DNA of 64,000 nt from Serratia plymuthica (GCF_018336935.1 NZ_CP068771.1:4712001-4776000); one strand, 5' to 3'. Shown: positions 1-10,441, numbered from the stretch's first letter. Notes: generated by a model from the sequence alone, not told the origin. Program-made: numbers and translations.

Positions 1-45
1 TACCTGACTAAGGGTGGCGAAAGCGTCGCCGGCAGCGGCAAATAG
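1..45 (+). CDS. C-terminal end of an upstream gene (partial)
   Basis: The window opens in a reading frame that gives YLTKGGESVAGSGK followed by TAG. The GC-rich, coding-like composition and the repeat-type spacer that follows suggest the last 14 codons of a gene starting outside the window. A transporter upstream of the polyamine genes would fit, but 14 residues cannot identify a family. Confidence 0.35.
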   Translation, partial: YLTKGGESVAGSGK

Positions 46-196
46 AATTCAGGCCCACTGGGCTACTGCGCTTGGCATCCTGAGATTGGGCAGTGCTCGG
101 CCTCCTCACGTACTTCGTGTACGCTCCGGGGCTCTGCGCGCTGTCCGCACTCAGCCTGCCTACGCTCGTTACGCTCAGTGAACCTTAATTAACATT
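46..196. repeat. Intergenic repeat-like spacer with hairpins
   Basis: This GC-rich, non-coding stretch contains a small hairpin CGTAC-TTCGT-GTACG (109-123) and other short dyads. It resembles the dispersed intergenic repeats of Serratia genomes rather than a promoter. The AT-rich promoter and leader of patD begin only at about 183. Membership of a repeat family is inferred from its look. Confidence 0.35.
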
Positions 197-226
197 TTGA
201 ATTGTAAAATTTTAAAGGATAACCCT

Positions 227-1651
227 ATGCAAAGCCAATTGTTGATTAACGGCCAACTGGTGACCGGCCAGGGGACGTCGCTGCCGGTATATAACCCGGC
301 GACCGGAGAGGTGATCTTGCAGGTAGCGCAAGCCAGCCTGGAGCAGGTGGATCAGGCGGTGCTGGCGGCCGATGCCGCGTTTACCGAATGGGGGCAGACC
401 ACGCCGAAAGAGCGTGCCGACTGCCTGCTGAAGCTGGCGAGTCTGATCGATAGCCATGCGGAAACCTTTGCCCGGCTGGAATCGCTCAACTGCGGCAAAC
501 CTTATCACTGCGTGCTGAACGACGAACTGCCGGCAGTGGCCGACGTATTCCGCTTCTTCGCCGGTGCCAGCCGCTGCCTGAGCGGGCTGGCGGCCGGCGA
601 GTACCTGGCCGGGCACACCTCGATGATCCGCCGCGATCCGCTGGGCGTGGTGGCCTCGATCGCTCCCTGGAACTACCCGCTGATGATGGCGGCGTGGAAG
701 TTGGCCCCGGCGCTGGCGGCGGGCAATTGCGTGGTGATTAAACCGTCGGAACAGACCCCGCTGACCACCTTCAAGCTGGCCGAACTGGCCGCCGGGCTGT
801 TCCCGCCGGGCGTGCTCAACGTGCTGTTCGGCCAGGGGGCCGGTGTCGGCGATCGGCTGACCGGCCATGACAAGGTACGAATGGTGTCGCTCACCGGTTC
901 AATTGCTACCGGGGAACACATCATCGCGCATACCGCGCCGGGCATTAAGCGCACCCATATGGAACTGGGGGGCAAGGCGCCGGTATTGGTGTTTGATGAT
1001 GCCGACCTGCAACAGGTGGTTGAAGGCATCCGCAGTTTCGGTTTTTACAACGCCGGCCAGGACTGCACCGCCGCCTGCCGCATTTATGCCCAGAAAGGCA
1101 TTTACCCCGAGCTGGTGAAGCGGCTGGGCGAGGCAGTCGCCAGCCTGAAAATCGGGCCGCCGGAAGACGAAAGCAGCGAGCTTGGCCCATTAATCACCGC
1201 CCAGCATCTGGAGCGGGTGGCGGGGTTTGTCGAGCGGGCGAAGGCGCTGCCGCATGTGCAGGTGGTGACCGGCGGCGAGCGGGTCAACGGCCCCGGCTAC
1301 TATTTCCAGCCGACGCTGCTGGCCGGTACGCGGCAGGAAGATGAAATCGTGCAGCGGGAGGTGTTCGGCCCGGTAGTCACCGTCACCGAGTTTGACGATG
1401 AGGCGCAGGTGCTGGCCTGGGCCAATGAGTCCAACTACGGGTTGGCGTCGTCGCTGTGGACCCGTGACGTGGGCCGTGCGCATCGCTTGAGCGCCCGCCT
1501 GCAATACGGTTGCACTTGGGTGAATACCCATTTCATGCTGGTGAGCGAAATGCCGCACGGCGGCCAGAAGCTGTCGGGCTACGGCAAGGATATGTCGATG
1601 TACGGGCTGGAGGACTACACCGCGATCCGGCATGTGATGTTTAAACATTGA
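227..1651 (+). CDS. patD: Gamma-aminobutyraldehyde dehydrogenase PatD
   Basis: A cytosolic NAD-dependent aldehyde dehydrogenase of 474 residues that oxidises 4-aminobutyraldehyde to GABA. The sequence follows E. coli PatD (YdcW) along its whole length, including the [11 protein letters not shown] region, the ELGGKAP segment with the general base Glu, and the catalytic Cys in GQDCTAACR. The start at 227 is preferred because AAGGAT lies just upstream and MQSQLLING matches the family N-terminus; an in-frame TTG at 197 has no such support. It is followed after 86 bases by spermidine dehydrogenase, whose product 4-aminobutyraldehyde is this enzyme's substrate, so the two form a spermidine-to-GABA route. 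Confidence 0.93.
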   Translation: MQSQLLINGQLVTGQGTSLPVYNPATGEVILQVAQASLEQVDQAVLAADAAFTEWGQTTPKERADCLLKLASLIDSHAETFARLESLNCGKPYHCVLNDELPAVADVFRFFAGASRCLSGLAAGEYLAGHTSMIRRDPLGVVASIAPWNYPLMMAAWKLAPALAAGNCVVIKPSEQTPLTTFKLAELAAGLFPPGVLNVLFGQGAGVGDRLTGHDKVRMVSLTGSIATGEHIIAHTAPGIKRTHMELGGKAPVLVFDDADLQQVVEGIRSFGFYNAGQDCTAACRIYAQKGIYPELVKRLGEAVASLKIGPPEDESSELGPLITAQHLERVAGFVERAKALPHVQVVTGGERVNGPGYYFQPTLLAGTRQEDEIVQREVFGPVVTVTEFDDEAQVLAWANESNYGLASSLWTRDVGRAHRLSARLQYGCTWVNTHFMLVSEMPHGGQKLSGYGKDMSMYGLEDYTAIRHVMFKH

Positions 1652-1737
1652 TTTTAATGTATTTATCCGCACAATAGCGCACATTCAGACCGGTTTCGAC
1701 CGGTCTGATTGATAATAAAAATTGAAAGGAAGCCAAT

Positions 1738-3648
1738 ATGGGTATCACCCGACGCGATTTTCTCAACGGGGTGGCGATCACCATCGCCGCCGGGCTGACG
1801 CCGCTGCAAATCTTGCGTGCGTCACCGCAAACCGCCAATCAAACCCTGTACTATCCGCCGGCGCTGACCGGGTTGCGCGGTAACCATCCGGGATCCTTCG
1901 AGCATGCGCACCAGTTGGGGCGCGACGGCAAGGCATTCGATTTCGGTAGCGTACCCGCCACGGAAGAGTTTGACCTGATCGTGGTCGGTGCGGGCATCAG
2001 CGGGCTGGCCGCCGCCTGTTTCTGGCAGCAAATGAAGGGCGCGCAGCAGCGTATTTTGCTGATCGACAACCACGATGACTTTGGCGGCCACGCCAAGCGC
2101 AATGAGTTCAGCAGCGAAAACGGCACTATTCTCGGCTATGGCGGCAGCGAATCGCTGCAGTCGCCACGCTCGAACTTCAGCCCTGTGGCGATGGGGCTGC
2201 TGCAAAAGCTCGGCGTCAGCATCGACAACCTGGAAAAGGCGTTCGATAAAACCTTCTACCCGGATCTGAATCTGAGCCGCGGCGTCTATTTCGATCGTAA
2301 AAACTTCGGCGTCGACAAAGTGGTGAATGGCGATCCAGGGCGTATGGTGGCGGATGATATTCCGCGTGATCGGCTGAATGGCCGCTCCTACGAAGCCTTT
2401 ATCGGCGATTTCCCGCTGCCGGAAAGTGACCGACAGGCGCTGATCGCGCTGCACACGGTGGACAAAGATTATCTGCCGGACCTGACTCAGGAACAAAAGA
2501 GCGAATGGCTCGACAAGCACAGTTATACCCAGTTCCTGCGTGAAAAAGTCGGTCTGAGCGAAATGGCTATCCGTTATTTCCAGCAGACCACCAGCGATTT
2601 CCAGGCGGTGGGCATTGACGCCACTTCGTGCAGCGATGCGCGCATCTGCGATCTGCCCGGCCTGAACGGCATGAACCTGCCGCCGCTGGATGAGGAATCG
2701 CAGGCGGATCTCGACGATCCTTACGTGTTCCACTTCCCGGATGGCAACGCCACGCTGGCGCGCCTGATGGTGCGTCATCTGATCCCGGCGGTGGCGCCGG
2801 GCGGCAAGGATATGAACGACATCGTGCTGGCGAAGTTCGACTACAGCCGGCTCGATCGGCCGGAATCGCCGGTAAAACTGCGCCTGAACAGCACCGGCCT
2901 GCACGTGGCTAACGTCGGCGACAAGGTTGAAGTGACCTATATGACCGGCGAGAAAATGACCAAGGTGCGCGCCGGGCAGGTGGTGATGGCCGGTTACAAC
3001 ATGATGATCCCGTATCTGGTGCCGGAAATGTCGCATGAGCAGCAAGAGGCGCTGAAGCAGAACGTGAAATCACCGCTGGTGTACAGCAAAGTGGTGATCC
3101 GCAACTGGCAGCCGTTTATCAAGCTGGGCGTGCATGAGGTGTATTCTCCGACCGCGCCTTATTGCCGCGTGAAGCTGGATTATCCGGTGAGCATGGGCGG
3201 TTATGAACATCCTCGCGACCCGAATCAGCCGATTGGCCTGCATATGGTGTATGTGCCGACGCTGGCGGGCAGCGGGCTGAGCCCCCGCGAACAGTCGCGC
3301 AAAGGGCGCGCCTTGCTGCTGGGCACGCCGTTTGAGGTGCATGAGCAGATGATCCGCGAGCAGTTGCAGGGCATGCTGGGTTCCGCCGGTTTCGACCATC
3401 AGCGCGATATTCAGGCGATCACCGTTAACCGCTGGTCGCACGGCTATTCCTACTTCCTCAATGGGCTGTTTGATGATGAAGAGGAGGCGAAAAAAATCAT
3501 TGAGACGGCGCGTAAGCCGATAGGCAAGATTGTCATAGCCAACTCGGATTCGGACTGGAGCCCGTACGCCAACTCGGCAATCGATCAGGCATGGCGCGCG
3601 GTCAACGAACTGGCCTTCGGCCAGGCGGCCGCCAAGGAGGGAGCATGA
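1738..3648 (+). CDS. spdH: Spermidine dehydrogenase (FAD, Tat-exported)
   Basis: Cleaves spermidine to 1,3-diaminopropane and 4-aminobutyraldehyde; family members are periplasmic flavo-haem enzymes, and the activity was historically purified from Serratia. The 636-residue protein starts with a twin-arginine motif (TRRDFL, residues 4-9) and a hydrophobic stretch, so export of the folded flavoprotein by Tat is expected. An FAD-binding GAGISG motif lies at about 84-89. A good ribosome site (GAAAGGAAG) precedes the ATG. The stop overlaps the start of a multihaem cytochrome c by four bases (ATGA), which implies translational coupling and points to that cytochrome as electron acceptor. A related amine oxidase is possible, but the patD neighbour supports spermidine. 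Confidence 0.85.
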   Translation: MGITRRDFLNGVAITIAAGLTPLQILRASPQTANQTLYYPPALTGLRGNHPGSFEHAHQLGRDGKAFDFGSVPATEEFDLIVVGAGISGLAAACFWQQMKGAQQRILLIDNHDDFGGHAKRNEFSSENGTILGYGGSESLQSPRSNFSPVAMGLLQKLGVSIDNLEKAFDKTFYPDLNLSRGVYFDRKNFGVDKVVNGDPGRMVADDIPRDRLNGRSYEAFIGDFPLPESDRQALIALHTVDKDYLPDLTQEQKSEWLDKHSYTQFLREKVGLSEMAIRYFQQTTSDFQAVGIDATSCSDARICDLPGLNGMNLPPLDEESQADLDDPYVFHFPDGNATLARLMVRHLIPAVAPGGKDMNDIVLAKFDYSRLDRPESPVKLRLNSTGLHVANVGDKVEVTYMTGEKMTKVRAGQVVMAGYNMMIPYLVPEMSHEQQEALKQNVKSPLVYSKVVIRNWQPFIKLGVHEVYSPTAPYCRVKLDYPVSMGGYEHPRDPNQPIGLHMVYVPTLAGSGLSPREQSRKGRALLLGTPFEVHEQMIREQLQGMLGSAGFDHQRDIQAITVNRWSHGYSYFLNGLFDDEEEAKKIIETARKPIGKIVIANSDSDWSPYANSAIDQAWRAVNELAFGQAAAKEGA

Positions 3649-4832
3649 GAATGCGTTCACTGTATTTGCTGACTCTACTGGCGGCGGGCGGTTCGGCTCA
3701 GGCGATGTCGGCCGGGGAATACGTGGCCAAGGCCGGTGACTGTACCGCCTGCCATACCGCGCCGGGCGGCGCTTTGCTGGCCGGAGGCATGAAGTTCCCG
3801 ACGCCGCTGGGCGCTATTTACGCCACCAACATCACGCCGGATAAGCAGCACGGCATCGGCGCCTACTCTTTCGACGAGTTTGACCGCGCCATGCGCCAGG
3901 GCATCGCCAAAGATGGCCATCGGCTGTATCCGGCGATGCCCTATACCTCTTACGCCAAGATGAATGCGGCGGAAATGCGCGCGCTGTACGAGTATCTGAT
4001 GCAGGAAGTGCCGGCGCAGAACGTCGCCAACCGCGCCGTCGATATCAGTTGGCCGCTGTCGATGCGTTGGCCGCTGGCGGTTTGGAATCAGCTGTTCCAT
4101 GACGATGCGCAATATCGGCCGGACAGCGGGCAGAGCGCCGAGTGGAATCGCGGCGCTTATCTGGTGCAGGGCGCGGGCCACTGCGGCAGTTGCCATACGC
4201 CGCGCGGCTGGGCAATGCAGGAGAAGGGGCTGGACAGCAAGGAGCCGGCCTTCCTTAGCGGGGCCGAGCTGGACGGCTGGTACGCGTCTAACCTGCGCGG
4301 TATGCCGCAGGAAGAGGTGGCTGCACTGTTGAAAACCGGCCGCAGCCGACATGCTGCGGTGGCCGGGCCGATGAGCGAGGTGGTCACTCACAGTACGCAG
4401 TATCTTACCGATGGCGACCTGAACGCCATTGCCGCTTATCTGCACAGCCTGGCGGCGGAAAAAACGTCGGCAGAGAAAGCCGTTGCCCCGGTGGCCGGCA
4501 GTCAACAGGCCGGACAGCGCACCTATGCGATGTACTGTTCAACCTGCCACGGCAATAAAGGCGAGGGCAGCGACAACACCATCCCGGCATTGGCAGGCAA
4601 CGCGACGGTGACGGCGGACAATCCGCTGACGGCGCTGCGTGTCTTGCTGGAAGGGGCGCAAACGCCGATCACTCAGCAGGGCACCGCGATCGCCATGCCA
4701 GGTTACGGCTGGGCATTGAATGACCGGCAGGCGGCCGATCTGATGAGCTACTTGCGCGGAAGCTGGGGCAATCAGGCTGGGGCGGTAACGGCGCAGCAGG
4801 TGCAGGAGGCGCGCAAGCTGGCGGAGAAATAA
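3645..4832 (+). CDS. Tri-haem cytochrome c, likely acceptor for spermidine dehydrogenase
   Basis: A 395-residue exported c-type cytochrome resembling the cytochrome subunit of membrane alcohol/gluconate dehydrogenases. A signal peptide (about residues 1-20) is followed by three haem-binding CxxCH motifs: CTACH (33-37), CGSCH (about 180) and CSTCH (about 298). Start at 3645 is chosen for the strong AAGGAGGGAGC ribosome site and the ATGA overlap with spdH. By family analogy it passes electrons from the periplasmic dehydrogenase to the quinone pool or a terminal oxidase. Pairing with SpdH is inferred from the overlap. Confidence 0.85.
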   Translation: MRMRSLYLLTLLAAGGSAQAMSAGEYVAKAGDCTACHTAPGGALLAGGMKFPTPLGAIYATNITPDKQHGIGAYSFDEFDRAMRQGIAKDGHRLYPAMPYTSYAKMNAAEMRALYEYLMQEVPAQNVANRAVDISWPLSMRWPLAVWNQLFHDDAQYRPDSGQSAEWNRGAYLVQGAGHCGSCHTPRGWAMQEKGLDSKEPAFLSGAELDGWYASNLRGMPQEEVAALLKTGRSRHAAVAGPMSEVVTHSTQYLTDGDLNAIAAYLHSLAAEKTSAEKAVAPVAGSQQAGQRTYAMYCSTCHGNKGEGSDNTIPALAGNATVTADNPLTALRVLLEGAQTPITQQGTAIAMPGYGWALNDRQAADLMSYLRGSWGNQAGAVTAQQVQEARKLAEK

Positions 4833-4835
4833 CGG

Positions 4836-4872
4836 CGGGGCGCGGCGCTGTTCACAGGCCGCGCCCCGTTTG
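4836..4872. terminator. Bidirectional terminator between the cytochrome c gene and hmp
   Basis: An 11-base-pair GC stem (CGGGGCGCGGC at 4836 pairing with GCCGCGCCCCG ending at 4868), followed by GTTTGATT. It sits exactly between two convergent genes. Confidence 0.75.
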
Positions 4873-4873
4873 A

Positions 4874-6064
4874 TTACAGTACTTTATGCGGGCCGAAGCA
4901 TTCGTAATGGATGTTCTCGGCGCTCACGCCCATTTCCAGCAGCTGTTTGCCGACATGCTGCATAAACGGCACCGGGCCGCAGAAGTAATATTGCATCTGT
5001 GGATCCTCGAGCGTGTCGCGCAGTGCGTTGAGGTTCATCAACCCGCTGCTCTGATAATCGCGGCCTTCCACGTCGTCGGCGCCCGGCTCGCGGTACCAGA
5101 CGTGACTGCTCAGGTTTGGCATGCGGCCGGCGATATCCGCCACTTCATCCGCAAAGGCGTGAACGCTGCCGTTTTCCGCCGCGTGCAACCAGTGCACGTT
5201 CGCCTGATGTTGAGTGTCGTGCAGGGTATTGAGCATGCCGAGCATGGGCGTTTGGCCCACGCCGGCGGAGATCAGGGCTACCGGGGTGGTTGGCTGCACG
5301 TCAAGGAAGAAATCCCCGTGCGGCGGCGCCAGATACAGCACATCGCCCTCTTTGGCCTGCTGATGCAGGAAATTCGAGACCTTACCTTGATCTTCACGCT
5401 TCACCGCAATGCGGTAGTACTCGCCGTTAGGCGCGGCGGTCAGTGAGTATTGGCGGATTTCCTGATTTTCCATGCTGTCGTGATTGATATAGACCGCCAG
5501 ATATTGCCCTGGCTTGAAGTCAATCACGCGGCTGCCGTCCACCGGCGCCAGCACGAAGCTGCAAATCACGTCGCTTTGCGGCTGCTTTTTGACAATGCGG
5601 AAAGCGCGCCGTTCGCGCCAGCCGCCATTCGCGTTTTCACTTTCCTGATAAATCTGGCCTTCACGCTGGATAAACACGTTCGCCAATACGCCGTAGGCCT
5701 TGCCCCAGGCATCCAGCACTTCCTGGCCTGGGCTGAACATTTCGTCCAGCGTCGCCAGCAGGTGGCCGCCGACAATTTGATACTGCTCCGGCTGGATATT
5801 CAGGCTGGTGTGTTTCTGGGCAATACGCTCTACCGCCGGCAGCAGCGCCGCCAGATTTTCGATATTGGCGGCATAGGCGCAGATCGCATCGAACAACGCC
5901 TGGCGCTGATCGCCGTTGCGCTGGTTATTCATGTTGAAAACATCTTTCAACTCAGGGTTGTGTTCGAACATGCGATCGTAGAAATGAGCGGTCAGTTTAG
6001 GCCCGGTCGCAGCCAGCAGAGGGATGGTGGATTTTACGGTGGCGATGGTCTGGCTATCCAGCAT
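4874..6064 (-). CDS. hmp: Flavohaemoprotein Hmp, nitric oxide dioxygenase
   Basis: Converts NO and O2 to nitrate using NAD(P)H. The 396 residues hold an N-terminal globin domain (1 to about 140) with Tyr29, Gln53, His85 and Tyr95 at the family haem-pocket positions, then ferredoxin-reductase-type FAD (including RQYSL) and NAD(P) domains. The divergent hmp-glyA arrangement is the enterobacterial one. An NsrR-type dyad lies about 40 bases upstream of the start. Confidence 0.96.
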   Translation of the reverse strand: MLDSQTIATVKSTIPLLAATGPKLTAHFYDRMFEHNPELKDVFNMNNQRNGDQRQALFDAICAYAANIENLAALLPAVERIAQKHTSLNIQPEQYQIVGGHLLATLDEMFSPGQEVLDAWGKAYGVLANVFIQREGQIYQESENANGGWRERRAFRIVKKQPQSDVICSFVLAPVDGSRVIDFKPGQYLAVYINHDSMENQEIRQYSLTAAPNGEYYRIAVKREDQGKVSNFLHQQAKEGDVLYLAPPHGDFFLDVQPTTPVALISAGVGQTPMLGMLNTLHDTQHQANVHWLHAAENGSVHAFADEVADIAGRMPNLSSHVWYREPGADDVEGRDYQSSGLMNLNALRDTLEDPQMQYYFCGPVPFMQHVGKQLLEMGVSAENIHYECFGPHKVL

Positions 6065-6105
6065 GGTAGCGCTCCTTTTGACTTCAATATTGGCGTATTT
6101 AAATT

Positions 6106-6128
6106 AAGTTGCATATTAAATGCATCTT
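6106..6128. promoter_or_regulatory. NsrR-type operator upstream of hmp
   Basis: A 23-base imperfect dyad with arms AAGTTGCAT and ATGCATCTT around TATTA. It fits the NsrR consensus (AAGATGC arms), the NO-sensing repressor known to control hmp in enterobacteria. It lies 42 bases upstream of the hmp ATG. Confidence 0.7.
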
Positions 6129-6440
6129 TAAGATTGCGCAAATACTAGCGATTTCCGCCGGGGCTGTAAATACCCTTATTTTTGTTGCGGCGTTGTTAAG
6201 CGTCGATCCCGCTCACAGAACATGAAAAAACCGCATCCTCAGCATGAGTAAAAGTCCGTTGCCGGATAGCGTGATTTATCGGATCAAAGCCTTGCAGCAC
6301 GTCATGCCAATCGTTTGCGTAAAAACCTCTGTCAAGACCTATCCTCGGTAGGGGAAAACAGTTTACACTGTTGCCCAGAACCCAACCGGGTAGTTATTTG
6401 GTGATTTTTTAGTTAGCCGATTTAAGTCAGGAGATGCCGG
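6129..6440. promoter_or_regulatory. hmp-glyA divergent control region
   Basis: A 312-base non-coding stretch between the hmp operator and glyA. It contains the PurR-type box at 6305-6320 and the glyA leader, with a possible -10 (TACACT) near 6364. No open reading frame of interest was seen. Confidence 0.5.
6305..6320. promoter_or_regulatory. PurR-type box upstream of glyA
   Basis: TGCCAATCGTTTGCGT fits the PurR consensus (ANGCAANCGNTTNCNT) perfectly in the right half and at most positions of the left half. glyA is a known PurR target in enterobacteria because it supplies one-carbon units for purine synthesis. Confidence 0.55.
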
Positions 6441-7694
6441 ATGTTAAAGCGTGAAATGAACATTGCCGATTATGATGCCGAACTGTGGCGTGCAATGGAG
6501 CAAGAAGTCGTGCGTCAGGAAGAGCACATTGAACTGATTGCGTCTGAGAACTACACCAGCCCGCGCGTCATGCAGGCTCAGGGTTCCCAGTTGACCAACA
6601 AATACGCTGAAGGCTATCCGGGCAAGCGTTATTACGGCGGCTGCGAATACGTGGATATCGTTGAGCAACTGGCCATCGACCGTGCTAAAGAGCTGTTTGG
6701 CGCAGATTACGCCAACGTGCAGCCGCACTCCGGCTCCCAGGCTAACTTCGCCGTCTACACCGCGCTGCTGCAGCCGGGCGACACCATTCTGGGCATGAAC
6801 CTGGCGCACGGCGGCCACCTGACCCACGGTTCACCGGTCAACCTGTCCGGCAAGCTGTATAACGTGGTGCCTTACGGCATCAACGACAAAGGCGAAATCG
6901 ATTACGACGATCTGGCCAAGCAAGCGCAGACCCACAAACCAAAAATGATCATCGGTGGCTTCTCGGCCTTCTCCGGTCTGGTTGACTGGGCAAAAATGCG
7001 TGAAATCGCCGACAGCATCGGCGCTTACCTGTTCGTCGACATGGCGCACGTTGCGGGCCTGATTGCCGCCGGCGTTTATCCGAACCCGGTTCCGCACGCG
7101 CACATCGTGACCACCACCACCCACAAAACCCTGGCGGGCCCGCGTGGCGGCCTGATCCTGGCGAAGGGCGGTGATGAAGATCTGTACAAGAAGCTGAACT
7201 CCGCCGTATTCCCTGGCGGCCAGGGCGGCCCGCTGATGCATGTGATTGCCGGTAAAGCGGTAGCGCTGAAAGAAGCGATGGAGCCTGAGTTCAAGGTTTA
7301 CCAGCAGCAAGTCGCCGACAACGCCAAAGCGATGGTGAAGGTGTTCCTGGAGCGCGGCTACAAAGTGGTTTCCGGCGGTACTCATAACCACCTGTTCCTG
7401 CTGGACCTGGTTGACAAAAACCTGACCGGTAAAGAAGCCGACGCTGCCCTGGGCCGCGCCAACATCACCGTGAACAAAAACAGCGTGCCGAACGATCCGA
7501 AAAGCCCGTTCGTTACCTCTGGCATACGTATCGGTACGCCGGCTGTGACCCGCCGCGGCTTCAAAGTTGCTGAAGTGACTGAGTTGGCCGGTTGGATCTG
7601 CGACGTGCTGGACAACATCAACGATGAAGCCACCATCGAACGCACCAAGAAGAAAGTACTGGATATCTGCGCCCGCCTGCCGGTCTACGCATAA
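6441..7694 (+). CDS. glyA: Serine hydroxymethyltransferase
   Basis: PLP enzyme converting serine and tetrahydrofolate to glycine and methylene-tetrahydrofolate, the main source of one-carbon units. 417 residues, the E. coli length, with the PLP-lysine motif [15 protein letters not shown] ribosome site (CAGGAG) precedes the ATG. The gene is monocistronic, ending at a strong terminator. Confidence 0.98.
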   Translation: MLKREMNIADYDAELWRAMEQEVVRQEEHIELIASENYTSPRVMQAQGSQLTNKYAEGYPGKRYYGGCEYVDIVEQLAIDRAKELFGADYANVQPHSGSQANFAVYTALLQPGDTILGMNLAHGGHLTHGSPVNLSGKLYNVVPYGINDKGEIDYDDLAKQAQTHKPKMIIGGFSAFSGLVDWAKMREIADSIGAYLFVDMAHVAGLIAAGVYPNPVPHAHIVTTTTHKTLAGPRGGLILAKGGDEDLYKKLNSAVFPGGQGGPLMHVIAGKAVALKEAMEPEFKVYQQQVADNAKAMVKVFLERGYKVVSGGTHNHLFLLDLVDKNLTGKEADAALGRANITVNKNSVPNDPKSPFVTSGIRIGTPAVTRRGFKVAEVTELAGWICDVLDNINDEATIERTKKKVLDICARLPVYA

Positions 7695-7710
7695 TTCTGC
7701 TTTCTCTTTA

Positions 7711-7735
7711 AAAACCCGCTTCGGCGGGTTTTTTT
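7711..7735 (+). terminator. glyA rho-independent terminator
   Basis: AAACCCGC-TTCG-GCGGGTTT followed by a T run, starting about 17 bases after the glyA stop. Confidence 0.9.
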
Positions 7736-7849
7736 ATGCCCGTTGCCGGAAAACTGTGAACTGCTTTGCACTCTATCCCCGTGAACCTGAATGGGCATTG
7801 CTCGCGGGTGTGAGCTCTGTCAAAGTATCGCCAACACACCGGAGGGATC

Positions 7850-9001
7850 ATGGTTCTGCAATCAACGCGTTGGCTCGCTCTCAGTTATTTCACTTATTTC
7901 TTTTCATATGGCATCTTCTTGCCGTTTTGGGGCGTTTGGCTAAAAGGCGAGGGCATAGCGCCCGAAACCATCGGCATTCTGCTGGGGGCCGGTCTGGTCG
8001 CGCGTTTCCTCGGCAGTTTGCTGATTGCTCCCCGGGTTAAAGATCCTTCCCATCTGGTGACGGCATTGCGCCTGCTGGCGTTGCTAACGCTGGCCTTTGC
8101 CATCGGGTTCTGCTTCGGTAACGGCTGGGGTTGGCTGATGCTGGTGATTGCCGGCTTCAACCTGTTCTTCTCGCCGTTGGTGCCTTTGACCGACGCGCTG
8201 GCCGCCACCTGGCAAAAACAGATCGCCATGGATTACGGGCGTGTCAGGCTATGGGGCTCGCTGGCGTTTGTGATCGGCTCGGCGCTAACCGGGCAAATGG
8301 TGTCGGTTTGGGGCCACAACGCCATTCTTTACAGCTTGATCCTCAGCGTGTTGGCGATGCTGCTGGGCATGATGCTGAAACCGAGCGTGATGCCGCAGGG
8401 GGAGACGCGTACTCAAAGCGGGCCAGAGCGCTCACTGCGTGAAATGCTCAAGGAAGGGCCGGTCTGGCGTTTCCTGTTGTGCGTCACTTTGCTGCAGGGC
8501 GCGCATGCCGGCTATTACAGTTTTGGCTCTATCTACTGGCAGGAGGCCGGCTACTCGGCTTCGACGATAGGTTATCTGTGGTCACTGGGCGTGGTGGCGG
8601 AAGTCATTATTTTCGCCAGCAGCAATTTCCTGTTCCGCCGCTGGAATGCGCGCAATCTGCTGCTGCTTTCCGCCTGCTGCGGGGTGCTGCGCTGGAGCCT
8701 GATGGCCTCCAGCACCGAGCTGGGCTGGCTGTTGGTGATCCAGATCCTGCATTGCGGCACCTTTACCGTTTGCCATCTGGCGGCGATGCGTTTCATCGCT
8801 GCGCGCAAAGGGCCGGAGGTGATCCGGCTGCAGGCGATTTACTCGGCGCTGGCGATGGGCGGCGGTATTGCGATAATGACGGTGATTGCCGGCTTCCTGT
8901 TTGAACATCTGCAGGGCGGGGTATTCTGGGTGATGGCGGCGGTGGCGTTGCCGGCGTTGTTTATTCGCCCGCCGGCCATTGCGGTCAGCGACAGCCGTTA
9001 A
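7850..9001 (+). CDS. hcaT: MFS transporter HcaT (3-phenylpropionate permease family)
   Basis: A 12-helix major facilitator of 383 residues closely matching E. coli HcaT (N-terminus MVLQSTRWLALSYFTYFFSY). Its position between glyA and csiE is conserved. The stop overlaps the convergent csiE stop by four bases. HcaT is annotated as a 3-phenylpropionate importer, but no hca catabolic genes are in this window, so the substrate here is uncertain. Confidence 0.9.
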   Translation: MVLQSTRWLALSYFTYFFSYGIFLPFWGVWLKGEGIAPETIGILLGAGLVARFLGSLLIAPRVKDPSHLVTALRLLALLTLAFAIGFCFGNGWGWLMLVIAGFNLFFSPLVPLTDALAATWQKQIAMDYGRVRLWGSLAFVIGSALTGQMVSVWGHNAILYSLILSVLAMLLGMMLKPSVMPQGETRTQSGPERSLREMLKEGPVWRFLLCVTLLQGAHAGYYSFGSIYWQEAGYSASTIGYLWSLGVVAEVIIFASSNFLFRRWNARNLLLLSACCGVLRWSLMASSTELGWLLVIQILHCGTFTVCHLAAMRFIAARKGPEVIRLQAIYSALAMGGGIAIMTVIAGFLFEHLQGGVFWVMAAVALPALFIRPPAIAVSDSR

Positions 9002-10263
9002 GAGGCTTCCAGCAGCGCGCGGATGGCTTTGCGCTGCTGGCGTTCCAACGGTAATTCGGTATAAATCAGCGGCGGCTGCGGTTCACTGTGCACCGCCGCA
9101 TAAGGGCTGATCACCAGCGTGACCCCCTGCGGCGCGCCGGAGCGCAGGTAATCGCGCAGCGGCAGATACTTGATATTCAGCGGCAGCAGCGTTAATTCGC
9201 GGATCTGATGTTCCACTTCTTCTTCCAATTGCGGGTTGTCCAGCGTCAGTAACAGCACCTGTTTTTCCTGCAGCGCGTTACCCTGCATCAGCCAAGCGCC
9301 GAAACTGATGGCGACCAACCCCGCTTCCTCGCTGGAAAAACGAATTTCATATTCCTGTTCAAGCGGCGCCAGCGCTTCCTGAGTGGTGCGCATCAGGCGC
9401 GGGTACATGCGTAACGCTTCCTCGAGCAACATGTTGTCAATGCCGATGTCAAAACGGCAGCGCTCGATCGCAGGCGCCAGATGGGCGAACAGCTGGCTGA
9501 TCAAATTTTCTTTACTGCTGAAGGTCATGCCGGAAATCTGCTGGAAGCGCTCGACCATGTTTTCAATCGATCTCATTAACCGCAGATCTTCCTCTGAGTC
9601 GTTGCTGTGGTAGCTGTGGTTTTTCAGCATGGTGAACATCAGCACCAGAAAATCGCTTTCGCTGGCCTCGGGCTGCAGGGCGAAAAGCTGATTCAGCGAT
9701 TGATGCAGCAAGCTGGCCGCCTGATGCTCAGGTTTCTGGTGCAGCCAGGCGCGCTGGGTGGCGGTGAATAGCGGGTGCCGTTGGCGCTGGGTTTCCCTGG
9801 CGCAGTAACACAGATAATACTGCAGAAATTGATGATCGCGTTGATCGAGGGGGCGGTTGAGCAGCGGTTCACAGCTGCCGATGTAACTTTCCAACTGCGG
9901 CGAGGGATCGGCGTTTACCGCCAGCGCCTGGTGCAGCCAGGGGGCAAAATGTTGGTCGATAAATTCCGGGCTGCAGCGCAGGGCTCTGCGCAGCCAGTGA
10001 AGCAGGCAGAGGCGTTGGTTGAGCGCACTTCCCTTGAGCCGGTAACCTTCGTCGCAATTGCCGACGATCTCCAGATGGTGGAAACGCTGGATTTCACTGG
10101 CAACCTCGGCTATATCTTGCCGGGCAGTGGGGTGGTCGACGCCGTTGATTTGGCTGATGGTCTCCAGTTGTACAGCGGGCACCGGCGCATACAGCATCAG
10201 TAACAGATGACAGCGCCGTTGTTGACCGGAGAGCTCAGGCACAGGAGCAGTGTCCAGGCTCAT
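8998..10263 (-). CDS. csiE: Stationary-phase inducible protein CsiE
   Basis: 421 residues resembling E. coli CsiE, with an N-terminal winged-helix region and PRD-like segments of transcriptional antiterminators. Its biochemical role is not established. It is convergent with hcaT and divergent from the ZevAB-like pair. Confidence 0.85.
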   Translation of the reverse strand: MSLDTAPVPELSGQQRRCHLLLMLYAPVPAVQLETISQINGVDHPTARQDIAEVASEIQRFHHLEIVGNCDEGYRLKGSALNQRLCLLHWLRRALRCSPEFIDQHFAPWLHQALAVNADPSPQLESYIGSCEPLLNRPLDQRDHQFLQYYLCYCARETQRQRHPLFTATQRAWLHQKPEHQAASLLHQSLNQLFALQPEASESDFLVLMFTMLKNHSYHSNDSEEDLRLMRSIENMVERFQQISGMTFSSKENLISQLFAHLAPAIERCRFDIGIDNMLLEEALRMYPRLMRTTQEALAPLEQEYEIRFSSEEAGLVAISFGAWLMQGNALQEKQVLLLTLDNPQLEEEVEHQIRELTLLPLNIKYLPLRDYLRSGAPQGVTLVISPYAAVHSEPQPPLIYTELPLERQQRKAIRALLEAS

Positions 10264-10409
10264 ATCACCTTCTGGCAGGTAACGTTTAAATTATGAATAA
10301 GCATAGCAAAAGGCTGTGCAGCGGCGTGGCTGCGGCGCCCGGTTTTATTTCGGCTTACAACTTTCGTCACAATTATTGTGCCGATTGGTGGCGGTTGAAG
10401 GTTGGTTAA

Positions 10410-10424
10410 TGTTACTTTATAACA
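10410..10424. promoter_or_regulatory. Zur-like zinc operator
   Basis: TGTTACTTTATAACA has the five-base arms TGTTA/TAACA of the Zur consensus (TGTTATANTATAACA), and flanking bases extend the dyad (TTA on the left, TAA on the right). It lies 17 bases before the likely start of the following gene pair. Assignment is by motif match only. Confidence 0.6.
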
Positions 10425-10441
10425 ATAATGAGTATTATTTG

